DNA from: Cladorhizidae sp. MBARI D1340-BT2
Taxonomy: Eukaryota > Porifera > Demospongiae > Poecilosclerida > Cladorhizidae
NCBI GenBank assembly: GCA_028752905.1
Contig: JAQNBH010000009.1
Coordinates: 40,988,509 to 41,052,508 of the forward strand
Reading direction: 5' to 3'
DNA length: 64,000 bases
A model generated the notes under the pieces. That model did no database searches. It was given only the letters and a program-made list of their open reading frames with translations, and was not told the DNA's origin. Shown piece by piece: positions 22,708-34,700 of the stretch. The translations under genes were made by a program, and so were the position numbers. Within the stretch, counting starts at the first letter, position 1. Every line of letters begins with the position of its first letter.

Positions 22708-25700
22708 GCAAGTGTTCCTAAATTATTGACAGCCTCTCCTTACACTTATGATTTGTTACTCTTCACCTTTCTCCTTCCTCTTTCCTTTTTTATTCCTTTC
22801 ACTCCTCCCTCCAACCTCTTTGCTTAGCCTTGTCTTTTTCACTGCTTTTTTCCTCCATGTCTTCTTTCTGTTGTCTCTTTTCCATGACTTCTTTCTGTTC
22901 TCTCTTCCTCCATTTCTTTCTGCTCTCTCTTCCTCCATTTCTTTCTGTTCTCTCTTCCTCCATTTCTTTCTGCTCTCTCTTCCTCCATTTCTTTCTGCTC
23001 TCTCTTCCTCCATGCTCTCTCTTCCGCCATTTCTTTCTGCTCTCTCTTCCTCCATTTCTTTCTGCTCTCTCTTCCTCCATTTCTTTCTGCTCTCTCTTCC
23101 TCCATTTCTTTCTGCTCTCTCTTCCTCCATTTCTTTCTGCTCTCTCTTCCTCCATTTCTTTCTGCTCTCTCTTCCTCCATTTCTTTCTGCTCTCTCTTCC
23201 TCCATTTCTTTCTGCTCTCTCTCCCTCCATTTCTTTCTGTTCTTCCTCCATTTCTTTCTGTTCGTCCTCCATTTCTTTCTGCTCTCTCTTCCTCCATTTC
23301 TTTCTGCTCTCTCTTCCTCCATTTCTTTCTGCTCTCTCTTCCTCCATTTCTTTCTGTTCTCTCTTCCTCCATTTCTTTCTGCTCTCTCTTCCTCCATTTC
23401 TTTCTGCTCTCTCTTTCTCCATTTATTTCTGTTCTTCCTCCATTTCTTTCTGCTCTCTCTTCCTCCATTTCTTTCTGTTCTTCCTCCATTTCCTTCTGCT
23501 CTCTCTTCCTCCATTTCTTTCTGTTCTTCCTCCATTTCTTTCTGCTCTCTCTTCCTCCATCTTTCTGCTCTCTCTTCCTCCATTTCTTTCTGCTCTCTCT
23601 TCCTCCATTTCTTTCTGCTCTCTCTTCCTCCATTTCTTTCTGCTCTCTCTTCCTCCATTTCTTTCTGTTCTCTCTTCCTCTCTCTTCCTCCATTTCTTTA
23701 TGCTCTCTCTTCCTCCATTTCTTTATGCTCTCTCTTCCTCCATTTCTTTCTGCTCTCTCTTCCTCCATTTCTTTCTGTTCTCTCTTCCTCCATTTCTTTA
23801 TGCTCTCTCTTCCTCCATTTCTTTCTGCTCTCTCTTCCTCCATTTCTTTCTGCTCTCTCTTCCTCCATTTCTTTCTGCTCTCTCTTCCTCCATTTCTTTC
23901 TGTTCTCTCTTCCTCTCTCTTCCTCCATTTCTTTATGCTCTCTCTTCCTCCATTTCTTTATGCTCTCTCTTCCTCCATTTCTTTCTGCTCTCTCTTCCTC
24001 CATTTCTTTCTGCTCTCTCTTCCTCCATTTCTTTATGCTCTCTCTTCCTCCATTTCTTTATGCTCTCTCTTCCTCCATTTCTTTCTGTTCTCTCTTCCTC
24101 CATTTCTTTATGTTCTCTCTTCCTCCATTTCTTTCTGCTCTCTCTTCCTCCATAACTTCTTTTGGTACTCCCTTCCTCTTGTTCTTGTTGTTCCAGTCAT
24201 GTTTGAAATTGAACTTCTGAGATTTGTTGATCTGAATGCGGCTGACAGCTTTGAAAGTTACTCTCGTGAAGAGAAAGAGAAGTTACCTCTCGATGAGCTC
24301 CTAGTTGTGGTCAATGCAATCAAGGAGGTAAGTTCTACTAATCCTGATGCATCATGTGAGCTTCACCAGTATCATGTGACCACCAATATGGCACAGGAAG
24401 GCAACGACTGCTTCAACCAGAGAAACGTACACCGAGCTGCCAACATATATAGGAAGGTAAGTCACTCTTGTCAATCCTGCCAAAGACAGCTGAGTTTCTA
24501 AATTGATCCAAGCACACGCCCATTTCTCCCAGGCTGTTGTTATGCTTGAAAAGCGACAACTGAAGGATGAGAAAGAAGAGATGAAATGGAAGGTCAGCTT
24601 GGTGAAGCTTTACCTCAACCAGTCCTTGTGCAGTGTTCGTATGGGGAAACCGAAGCTTGCCATCGTGCAGTGTAGGAAAGTGCTGGACTTGGAAGCAAGG
24701 AGCATCAAGGCTGCCTTCAGAATGGGGCAGGTACTAATGTAGCAGTGCTGCCTGTTGCAACTAAGATGATAGGCACTGTTGGCCGGCTGACTGTGACAGA
24801 CGTTACATTATGTCCTCTGTTCCCACTTTCTAGCAGGCTAGGCGAAAAGTCACAAGTTTAAAACAGTATTTCTAAATGATGCACACCAATAGAAAATTAA
24901 AAGTGACCACTGGGACTTTTTGTATAAAAAATTTAAGCTATAACTGAGGAGCACTTTGATGTGTCTGTAAATACATATACGTACATGATGTATTGGCACT
25001 CTGTGCTTGTCCAATAAGTTTAACATTGTCTGTGGAGTCCTTTCATGTCTGGTATATTTGAGTTGAGTTGAACTTGATGTGGGCATTTTGCTCCAACTAG
25101 TGTAGTGAAAATGAGAGCCTGTTGAGGTTGCAGGGACATTGCTTAGCAGGTGTGTTGAAGTTGCAAGGACATTGCTTAGCAGGTGTGTTGAAGTTGCAAG
25201 GACATTGCTTAGCAGGTGTGTTGAAGTTGCAAGGACATTGCTTAGCAGGTGTGTTGAAGCTGCAAGGACATTGCTTAGCAGGTGTGTTGAAGCTGCAAGG
25301 ACATTGCTTAGCGGGTGTGTTGAGGCTGCAAGGACATTGCTTAGCAGGTGTGTTGAAGCTGCAAGGACATTGCTTAGCAGGTGTGTTGAAGCTGCAAGGA
25401 CATTGCTTAGCAGGTGTGTTGAAGCTGCAAGGACATTGCTTAGCAGGTGTGTTGAAGCTGCAAGGACATTGCTTAGCATGTGTGTTGAAGTTGCAAGGAC
25501 ATTGCTTAGCAGGTGTGTTGAAGCTGCAAGGACATTGCTTAGCAGGTGTGTTGAAGCTGCAAGGACATTGCTTAGCAGGTGTGTTGAAGCTGCAAGGACA
25601 TTGCTTAGCAGGTGTGTTGAAGCTGCAAGGACATTGCTTAGCAGGTGTGTTGAAGCTGCAAGGACATTGCTTAGCAGGTGTGTTGAAGCTGCAAGGACAT

Positions 25701-28700
25701 TGCTTAGCAGGTGTGTTGAAGCTGCAAGGACATTGCCTAGCAGGTGTGTTGAAGCTGCAAGGACATTGCTTAGCAGGTGTGTTGAAGCTGCAAGGACATT
25801 GCTTAGCAGGTGTGTTGAAGCTGCAAGGACATTGCTTAGCAGGTGTGTTGAAGCTGCGAGGACATTGCTTAGCAGGTGTGTTGAAGAGGGACATTGCTTA
25901 GCAGGTGTGTTGAAGTTGCAAGGACATTGCTTAGCAGGTGTGTTGAAGCTGCAAGGACATTGCTTAGCAGGTGTGTTGAGGCTGCAAGGAGCAGGTGTGT
26001 TGAAGCTGCAAGGACATTGCTTAGCAGGTGTGTTGAAGCTGCAAGGACATTGCTTAGCAGGTATGTTGAGGTTGCAAGGACATTGCTTAGCAGGTGTGTT
26101 GAAGCTGCAAGGACATTGCTTAGCAGGTGTGTTGAAGAGGGACATTGCTTAGCAGGTGTGTTGAAGTTGCAAGGACATTGCTTAGCAGGTGTGTTGAAGC
26201 TGCAAGGACATTGCTTAGCAGGTGTGTTGAGGCTGCAAGGAGCAGGTGTGTTGAAGCTGCAAGGACATTGCTTAGCAGGTGTGTTGAAGCTGCAAGGACA
26301 TTGCTTAGCAGGTGTGTTGAAGCTGCAAGGACATTGCTTAGCAGGTGTGTTGAAGCTGCAAGGACATTGCTTAGCAGGTGTGTTGAGGCTGCAAGGTCAT
26401 TGCTTAGCAGGTGTGTTGAAGCTGCAAGGACATTGCTTAGCAGGTATGTTGAGGTTGCAAGGACATTGCTTAGCAGGTGTGTTGAGGCTGCAAGGACATT
26501 GCTTAGCAGGTGTGTTGAAGCTGCAAGGACATTGCTTAGCAGGTGTGTTGAAGCTGCAAGGACATTGCTTAGCAGGTGTGTTGAGGCTGCAAGGACATTG
26601 CTTAGCAGGTGTGTTGAAGCTGCAAGGACATTGCTTAGCAGGTGTGTTGAAGCTGCAAGGACATTGCTTAGCAGGTGTGTTGAAGCTGCAAGGACATTGC
26701 TTAGCAGGTGTGTTGAAGCTGCAAGGACATTGCTTAGCAGGTGTGTTGAGGCTGCAAGGACATTGCTTAGCAGGTGTGTTGAGGCTGCAAGGACATTGCT
26801 TAGCAGGTGTGTTGAAGTTGCAAGGACATTGCTTAGCAGGTGTGTTGAAGCTGCAAGGACATTGCTTAGCAGGTGTGTTGAAGCTGCAAGGACATTGCTT
26901 AGCAGGTGTGTTGAGGCTGCAAGGACATTGCTTAGCAGGTGTGTTGAAGCTGCAAGGACATTGCTTAGCAGGTGTGTTGAAGCTGCAAGGACATTGCTTA
27001 GCAGGTGTGTTGAAGCTACAAGGACATTGCTTAGCAGGTGTGTTGAAGCTGCAAGGACATTGCTTAGCAGGTGTGTTGAAGCTGCAAGGACATTGCTTAG
27101 CAGGTGTGTTGAAGCTGCAAGGACATTGCTTAGCAGGTGTGTTGAAGCTGCAAGGACATTGCTTAGCAGGTGTGTTGAAGCTGCAAGGACATTGCTTAGC
27201 AGGTGTGTTGAAGCTGCAAGGACATTGCTTAGCAGGTATGTTGAGGTTGCAAGGACATTGCTTAGCAGGTGTGTTGAAGCTGCAAGGACATTGCTTAGCA
27301 GGTGTGTTGAAGAGGGACATTGCTTAGCAGGTGTGTTGAAGTTGCAAGGACATTGCTTAGCAGGTGTGTTGAAGCTGCAAGGACATTGCTTAGCAGGTGT
27401 GTTGAGGCTGCAAGGAGCAGGTGTGTTGAAGCTGCAAGGACATTGCTTAGCAGTTGTGTTGAAGCTGCAAGGACATTGCCTAGCAGGTGTGTTGAAGCTG
27501 CAAGGACATTGCCTAGCAGGTGTGTTGAAGCTGCAAGGACATTGCTTAGCAGGTATGTTGAGGTTGCAAGGACATTGCTTAACAGGTGTGCTGAAGCTGC
27601 AAGGATATTGCTTAGCAGGTGTGTTGAAGCTGCAAGGACATTGCTTAGCAGGTGTGTTGAAGCTGCAAGGACATTGCTTAGCAGGTGTGTTGAAGCTGCA
27701 AGGACATTGCTTAGCAGGTGTGTTGAAGCTGCAAGGACATTGCTTAGCAGGTGTGTTGAAGCTGCAAGGACATTGCTTAGCAGGTGTGTTGAAGCTGCAA
27801 GGACATTGCTTAGCAGGTGTGTTGAAGCTGCAAGGACATTGCTTAGCAGGTGTGTTGAAGCTGCAAGGACATTGCTTAGCAGGTGTGTTGAAGCTGCAAG
27901 GACATTGCTTAGCAGGTGTGTTGAAGCTGCAAGGACATTGCTTAGCAGGTGTGTTGAAGCTGCAAGGACATTGCTTAGCAGGTGTGTTGAAGCTGCAAGG
28001 ACATTGCCTAGCAGGTGTGTTGAAGCTGCAAGGACATTGCCTAGCAGGTGTGTTGAGGCTGCAAGGACATTGCTTAGCAGGTGTGTTGAGGCTGCAAGGA
28101 CATTGCTTAGCAGGTGTGTTGAAGCTGCAAGGACATTGCTTAGCAGGTGTGTTGAAGCTGCAAGGACATTGCTTAGCAGGTGTGTTGAAGCTGCAAGGAC
28201 ATTGCTTAGCAGGTGTGTTGAAGCTGCAAGGACATTGCTTAGCAGGTGTGTTGAAGCTGCAAGGACATTGCTTAGCAGGTGTGTTGAAGCTGCAAGGACA
28301 TTGCTTATCAGGTGTGTTGAGGTTGCAAGGACATTGCTTAGCAGGTGTGTTGAAGCTGCAAGGACATTGCTTAGCAGGTGTGTTGAAGCTGCAAGGACAT
28401 TGCTTAGCAGGTGTGTTGAAGCTGCAAGGACATTGCTTAGCAGGTGTGTTGAGGCTGCAAGGACATTGCTTAGCAGGTGTGTTGAAGCTGCAAGGACATT
28501 GCTTAGCAGGTGTGTTGAAGCTGCAGGGACATTGCTTAGCAGGTGTGTTGAAGCTGCAGGGACATTGCTTAGCAGGTGTGTTGAAGCTGCAAGGACATTG
28601 CTTAGCAGGTGTGTTGAAGCTGCAAGGACATTGCTTAGCAGGTGTGTTGAAGCTGCAGGGACATTGCTTAGCAGGTGTGTTGAAGCTGCAGGGACATTGC

Positions 28701-31700
28701 TTAGCAGGTGTGTTGAAGCTGCAGGGACATTGCTTAGCAGGTGTGTTGAAGCTGCAGGGACATTGCTTAGCAGGTGTGTTGAAGCTGCAAGGACATTGCT
28801 TAGCAGGTGTGTTGAAGCTGCAAGGACATTGCTTAGCAGGTGTGTTGAAGCTGCAGGGACATTGCTTAGCAGGTGTGTTGAAGCTGCAGGGACATTGCTT
28901 AGCAGGTGTGTTGAAGCTGCAAGGACATTGCTTAGCAGGTGTGTTGAAGCTGCAAGGACATTGCTTAGCAGGTGTGTTGAAGCTGCAAGGACATTGCTTA
29001 GCAGGTGTGTTGAAGCTGCAAGGACATTGCTTAGCAGGTGTGTTGAAGCTGCAAGGACATTGCTTAGCAGGTGTGTTGAAGCTGCAAGGACATTGCTTAG
29101 CAGGTGTGTTGAGGCTGCAAGGACATTGCTTAGCAGGTGTGTTGAAGCTGCAAGGACATTGCTTAGCAGGTGTGTTGAAGCTGCAGGGACATTGCTTAGC
29201 AGGTGTGTTGAAGCTGCAGGGACATTGCTTAGCAGGTGTGTTGAAGCTGCAAGGACATTGCTTAGCAGGTGTGTTGAAGCTGCAAGGACATTGCTTAGCA
29301 GGTGTGTTGAAGCTGCAAGGACATTGCTTAGCAGGTGTGTTGAAGCTGCAAGGACATTGCTTAGCAGGTGTGTTGAAGCTGCAAGGACATTGCTTAGCAG
29401 GTGTGTTGAAGCTGCAAGGACATTGCTTAGCAGGTGTGTTGAAGCTGCAAGGACATTGCTTAGCAGGTGTGTTGAAGCTGCAAGGACATTGCTTAGCAGG
29501 TGTGTTGAGGCTGCAAGGACATTGCTTAGAAGGTGTGTTGAAGCTGCAAGGACATTGCTTAGCAGGTGTGTTGAAGCTGCAAGGACATTGCTTAGCAGGT
29601 GTGTTGAAGCTGCAAGGACATTGCTTAGCAAGTGTGTTGAACCTGCAAGGACATTGCTTAGCAGGTGTGTTGAAGCTGCCAGGACATTGCTTAGCAGGTG
29701 TGTTGAAGCTGCAAGGACATTGCTTAGCAGGTGTGTTGAAGTTGCAAGGACATTGCTTAGCAGGTGTGTTGAAGCTGCAAGGACATTGCTTAGCCGGTGT
29801 GTTGAAGCTGCAAGGACATTGCTTAGCAGGTGTGTTGAAGCTGCAAGGACATTGCTTAGCAGGTGGTTGAAGCTGCAAGGACATTGCTTAGCAGGTGTGT
29901 TGAGGCTGCAAGGACATTGCTTAGCAGGTGTGTTGAAGCTGCAAGGACATTGCTTAGCAGGTGTGTTGAAGCTGCAAGGACATTGCTTAGCAGGTGTGTT
30001 GAGGCTGCAAGGACATTGCTTAGCAGGTGTGTTGAAGCTGCAAGGACATTGCTTAGCAGGTGTGTTGAAGCTGCAAGGACATTGCTTAGCAGGTGTGTTG
30101 AAGCTGCAAGGACATTGCTTAGCAGGTGTGTTGAAGCTGCAAGGACATTGCTTAGCAGGTGTGCTGAAGCTGCAAGGACATTGCTTAGCAGGTGTGTTGA
30201 AGCTGCAAGGACATTGCTTAGCAGGTGTGTTGAAGCTGCAAGGACATTGCTTAGCAGGTGTGTTGAGGCTGCAAGCACATTGCTTAGCAGCTGTGTTGAA
30301 GCTGCAAGGACATTGCCTAGCAGGTGTGTTGAAGCTGCAAGGACATTGCCTAGCAGGTGTGTTGAAGCTGCAAGGACATTGCTTAGCAGGTGTGTTGAGG
30401 CTGCAAGGACATTGCTTAGCAGGTGTGTTGAAGCTGCAAGGACATTGCTTAGCAGGTGTGTTGAAGCTTAGCAGGTGTGTTGAAGTTGCAAGGACATTGC
30501 TTAGCAGGTGTGTTGAAGCTGCAAGTACATTGCTTAGCAGGTGTGTTGAAGTTGCAAGGACATTGCTTAGCAGGTGTGTTGAAGCTGCAAGGACATTGCT
30601 TAGCAGGTGTGTTGAAGCTGCAAGGACATTGCTTAGCAGGTGTGTTGAAGCTGCAAGGACATTGCTTAGCAGGTGTGTTGAAGCTGCAAGGACATTGCTT
30701 AGCAGGTGGTTGAAGCTGCAAGGACATTGCTTAGCAGGTGTGTTGAAGCTGCATAGCAGGTGTGGTTCAAGGACATTGCTTAGCAGGTGGTTGAAGCTGC
30801 AAGGACATTGCTTAGCAGGTGTGTTGAAGCTGCATAGCAGGTGTGGTTGCAACACCAAGCAACTGATGTGTGTCCTAGCCCATTGTATAAACGACCCACT
30901 CAGCAAAAGGAAGTAGATCAATCAACTGGTGAGGGAATTAAATCTGTCGTTTCCCTTTGCATGTGTTATGCTTTATATGATATTTTAGCCTATGGAAATT
31001 TTCTTGTGTTGAAGTTAGAAGGTGATGTTGTCATTTGAATCTTTGCTTAAAGTGAATGTGAGGCAGACCGTATCGCCATTGCCATGAACTTCTTCTCGTC
31101 CTCCCTCGTCAAGAGGACATGTCGTTTATCCACTGCCTACCACAACACTGGCAAAGCATTGTGGTGGAGATAAAATGTGTTAAAAGACAAAACCAACGCT
31201 GCCCCTCTTCCCCCCCCCCCCCAAATAATGCCGATGATGATAAATGAGGGTGGTTAGGGATATCTCTGCAGGGATGGTAAAGGACGTGTTCAAACATTCT
31301 TACAATAAACCACATCCTCAATATCTACCTTCTACATCATTCTTCTTCCTCTGTATTTCTTTCCACAGGCGTACATGCAGCTGTCAGACTTCGACAGGGC
31401 TCGCAAATATCTGACTAAAGCTGGCAGACTGTCGCCGGGTAATGTGGAAATACGACAGGAACTGGAGAAATTGGACAAGTGAGTGCATTGCTCGGTGACC
31501 TTGAACTGTCTCTAGACGAAGATGTGAGTGTGGTGTCGAGTGAGGTAGAGAGATGGCCAAGACTTCCATCAGAATGTACCACTTGGTGTCCCACTACCCC
31601 ATGTAGGACGGATACAATTGTCTCACAGAATCCCAGAAGTGCCCGATTAATCACAACCCTATGTGTCGATCATCCAGGGGACAAACCCATCTGCTCAACA

Positions 31701-34700
31701 TGCTATAGGTGGTACCTGTGGGACTCCATGGGAAATGCCACTTGTCCTAGTGGGACAGGAGGATGGGATGAACACATAGGATTGATGTGGGGTTCCCTAG
31801 GGCAACACATTTGTCGTATGTAGGACCATAGGATTCCCAAGTAGTGCATGGGTTTAATGGCAGTCCTTGACATGAGTATGAGGCTCTATTGTCCCCGTGG
31901 GAGCAGGGGTGGGTGGGGGGGTTGCAGAAGATATTGTTATGGAAGTCACTGTTTTAGCGACGAAAATCTCCCTTCAATTTAGGTTTTTTAATTTCATTTT
32001 TCTGGTGCAGTCAGGCAGGTTGTATTGGTGTGCAGTCAGGCAGGTTGTATTGGTGAGCAGTCAGGCAGGTTGTATTGGTGTGTAGTCAGGCAGTTTGCAT
32101 TGGTGAGCAGTCAGGCAGGTTGTATTGGTGTGTAGTTGCATTGGTGAGCAGTCAGGCAGGTTGTATTGGTGAGCAGTCAGGCAGGTTGTATTGGTGAGCA
32201 GTCAGGCAGGTTGTATTGGTGTGTAGTTGCATTTCAGGCAGGTTGTATTGGTGAGCAGTCAGGCAGGTTGTATTGGTGAGCAGTCAGGCAGGTTGTATTG
32301 GTGTGTAGTTGCATTTCAGGCAGGTTGTATTGGTGAGCAGTCAGGCAGGTTGTATTGGTGAGCAGTCAGGCAGGTTGTATTGGTGTAGTCAGGCAGTTTG
32401 CATTGGTGAGCAGTCAGGCAGGTTGTATTGGTGAGCAGTCAGGCAGGTTGTATTGGTGAGTAGTCAGGCAGGTTGTATTGGTGAGCAGTCGGGCAAGTTT
32501 ATATTGGTGAGCAGTCAGGCAGGTTTGTATTGGTGTATAGTCAGGCAGGTTGTATTGGTGTGTAGTCAGGCACATTGTATTGGTGTGTAGTCAGGCAGGT
32601 TGTATTGGTGTGTAGTCAGGCAGGTTGTATTGGTGTGTAGTCAGGCAGGTTGTATTGGTGTGTAGTTAGGCAGGTTGTATTGGTGAGCAGTCAGGCAGGT
32701 TTGTATTGGTGTGTAGTCAGGCAGGTTGTATTGGTGTGTAGTCAGGCAGGTTGTATTGGTGTGTAGTCAGGCAGGTTGTATTGGTGAGCAGTCAGGCAGG
32801 TTGTATTGGTGTGCAGTCAGGCAGGTTGTATTGGTGAGCAGTCAGGCAGGTTGTATTGGTGAGCAGTTAGGCAGGTTGTATTGGTGTGTAGTCAGGCAGG
32901 TTGTATTGGTGTGTAGTCAGGCAGGTTGTATTGGTTTGCAGTCAGGCAGGTTTGTATTGGTGTGTAGTCAGGCAGGTTGTATTGGTGTGTAGTCAGGCAG
33001 GTTGTATTGGTGAGCAGTCAGGCAGGTTGTATTGGTGTGCAGTCAGGCAGGTTGTATTGGTGAGCAGTCAGGCAGGTTGTATTGGTGAGCAGTCAGGCAG
33101 GTTGTATTGGTGTGTAGTCAGGCAGGTTGTATTGGTGTGTAGTCAGGCAGGTTGTATTGGTGTGTAGTCAGGCAGGTTGTATTGGTGAGCAGTCAAGCAG
33201 GTTGTATTGGTGAGCAGTCAGGCAGGTTGTATTGGTGAGCAGTCAGGCAGGTTGTATTGGTGTGTAGTCAGGCAGGTTGTATTGGTGTGTAGTCAGGCAG
33301 GTTGTATTGGTCTGTAGTCAGGCAGGTTGTATTGGTGTGTAGTCAGGCAGGTTGTATTGGTGTGTAGTCAGGCAGATTTGTATTGGTGTGTAGTCAGGCA
33401 GGTTGTATTGGTGTGTAGTCAGGCAGGTTTGTATTGGTGTGTAGTCAGGCAGGTTGTATTGGTGTGTAGTCAGGAAGGTTTGTATTGGTGTGTAGTCAGG
33501 CACGTTGTATTGGTGTATAGTCAGGCAGGTTGTATTGGTGTGTAGTCAGGCAGGTTGTATTGGTGTGTAGTTAGGCAGGTTGTATTGGTGAGCAGTCAGG
33601 CAGGTTGTATTGGTGTGTAGTCAGGCAGGTTGTATTGGTGTGTAGTCAGGCAGGTTGTATGGTATTTTAGCGTGAACTAAATATATTATAACCGAAAACT
33701 GATAAGGCAAGCAACAACTCAGTTTACAAGTCGGTTAATTACCACAAGTCAAGTCAGGTGATCAGTTCGGCACATGCGCCTGCCTGTGATGCACAGGAGC
33801 CCCCCCCCCCCCCCCCCCCCCCCCCCCAGTGAAGTGCAATGGAGTGAAGGTGGCGACCTTGATGGGCCTGCCGGAGCGTGAGAGAAGAGATGGCATTGTT
33901 GAACTGGCAGAAGTAGTGACTGAAGTGTGGCTGGGTGAGGGCCTGACGGACGAATGGACTTATGTGATTGTGTTGTGGTGGGGTGGGGCGGTCTACAGAC
34001 ACACTATCACGCTGGCCATTGATGTCCAGGATGAAGTACTTCTTTCTCCCTTGCCTCCAGGATTTTGAATGGTCCATGGTAGGGGCGCTGTAGCGGGCCA
34101 CGATGGGCATCCTGGCACACATATACGAAACCGGTAGCTGACGGGTTCCGTGGAACGTAGATTTGATGGCGGCTATGTAGCTCGGGTGGAGGTGGAAGAG
34201 CAGAATGCATCGATGTTCGGAGCCGTTGGAGAAAACTCTGAAGATGGAGGGATATTGCGTGGTTGGTTTGCAGATGGTGGAAATAACTCGCCTGGGACGT
34301 GCAAGGCTTTGCCGTATACGAGATCCGCGGCAGAGCATCCGGGATCTTCCCTCCATGCTGTCCTGATGCCTAGTAGAACGAGAGGGAGTTTGTCCATCCA
34401 GTTGGGTCCTCGGAGACGAGCTTTGAGCGAGGCCTTAAGCTGGCGGTGTAAGTGTTCTACCATTCCGTTAGCCTGAGGGTGGTACGCCATTGTCGTGGAG
34501 GCAGAGATGCCCAACAGCTTGTTGAGTTCGGACCAGATATGTGACGTAAACTGCGGGCCACGGTCCAAAGTCAGATCGTCCAGAACGCCAAACCGAGCAG
34601 TCCAGTGCCTGATGAGGGCTTTTGCGCCTGTCTCCATTATGGAGTTCTCCATTGGAATGACCTCGGGCCATCGTGTGAAATGGTCAACAATGGTGAAAAG

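Noticed and set aside
22748..24220. 490-codon frame rich in serine, leucine and phenylalanine, and its glutamate/arginine-rich counterpart on the - strand
   Set aside because: A by-product of the 25-bp CT-rich array, whose three-unit period is 75 bp. It is intronic, between two FKBP6-like exons.
24328..24396. Reading through or using an earlier acceptor (24369) in the short FKBP6-like intron
   Set aside because: Both keep the frame, but the acceptor at 24396 gives an alignment to FKBP6 without insertion. The alternatives remain possible at lower confidence.
25118..30916. Very long open frames (over 1,200 codons) on both strands with 11-residue repeats such as [11 protein letters not shown] or [11 protein letters not shown]
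   Set aside because: They arise because the 33-bp unit is a multiple of three and lacks stops in four frames. They overlap on both strands, have no unique ends and lie inside an intron with clear flanking exons.
33800..33827. Run of 28 C as an assembly artefact
   Set aside because: It stands exactly where the polypurine tract of the - strand Gypsy element should be, next to the 3' LTR, so it is probably real although its length may be inaccurate.
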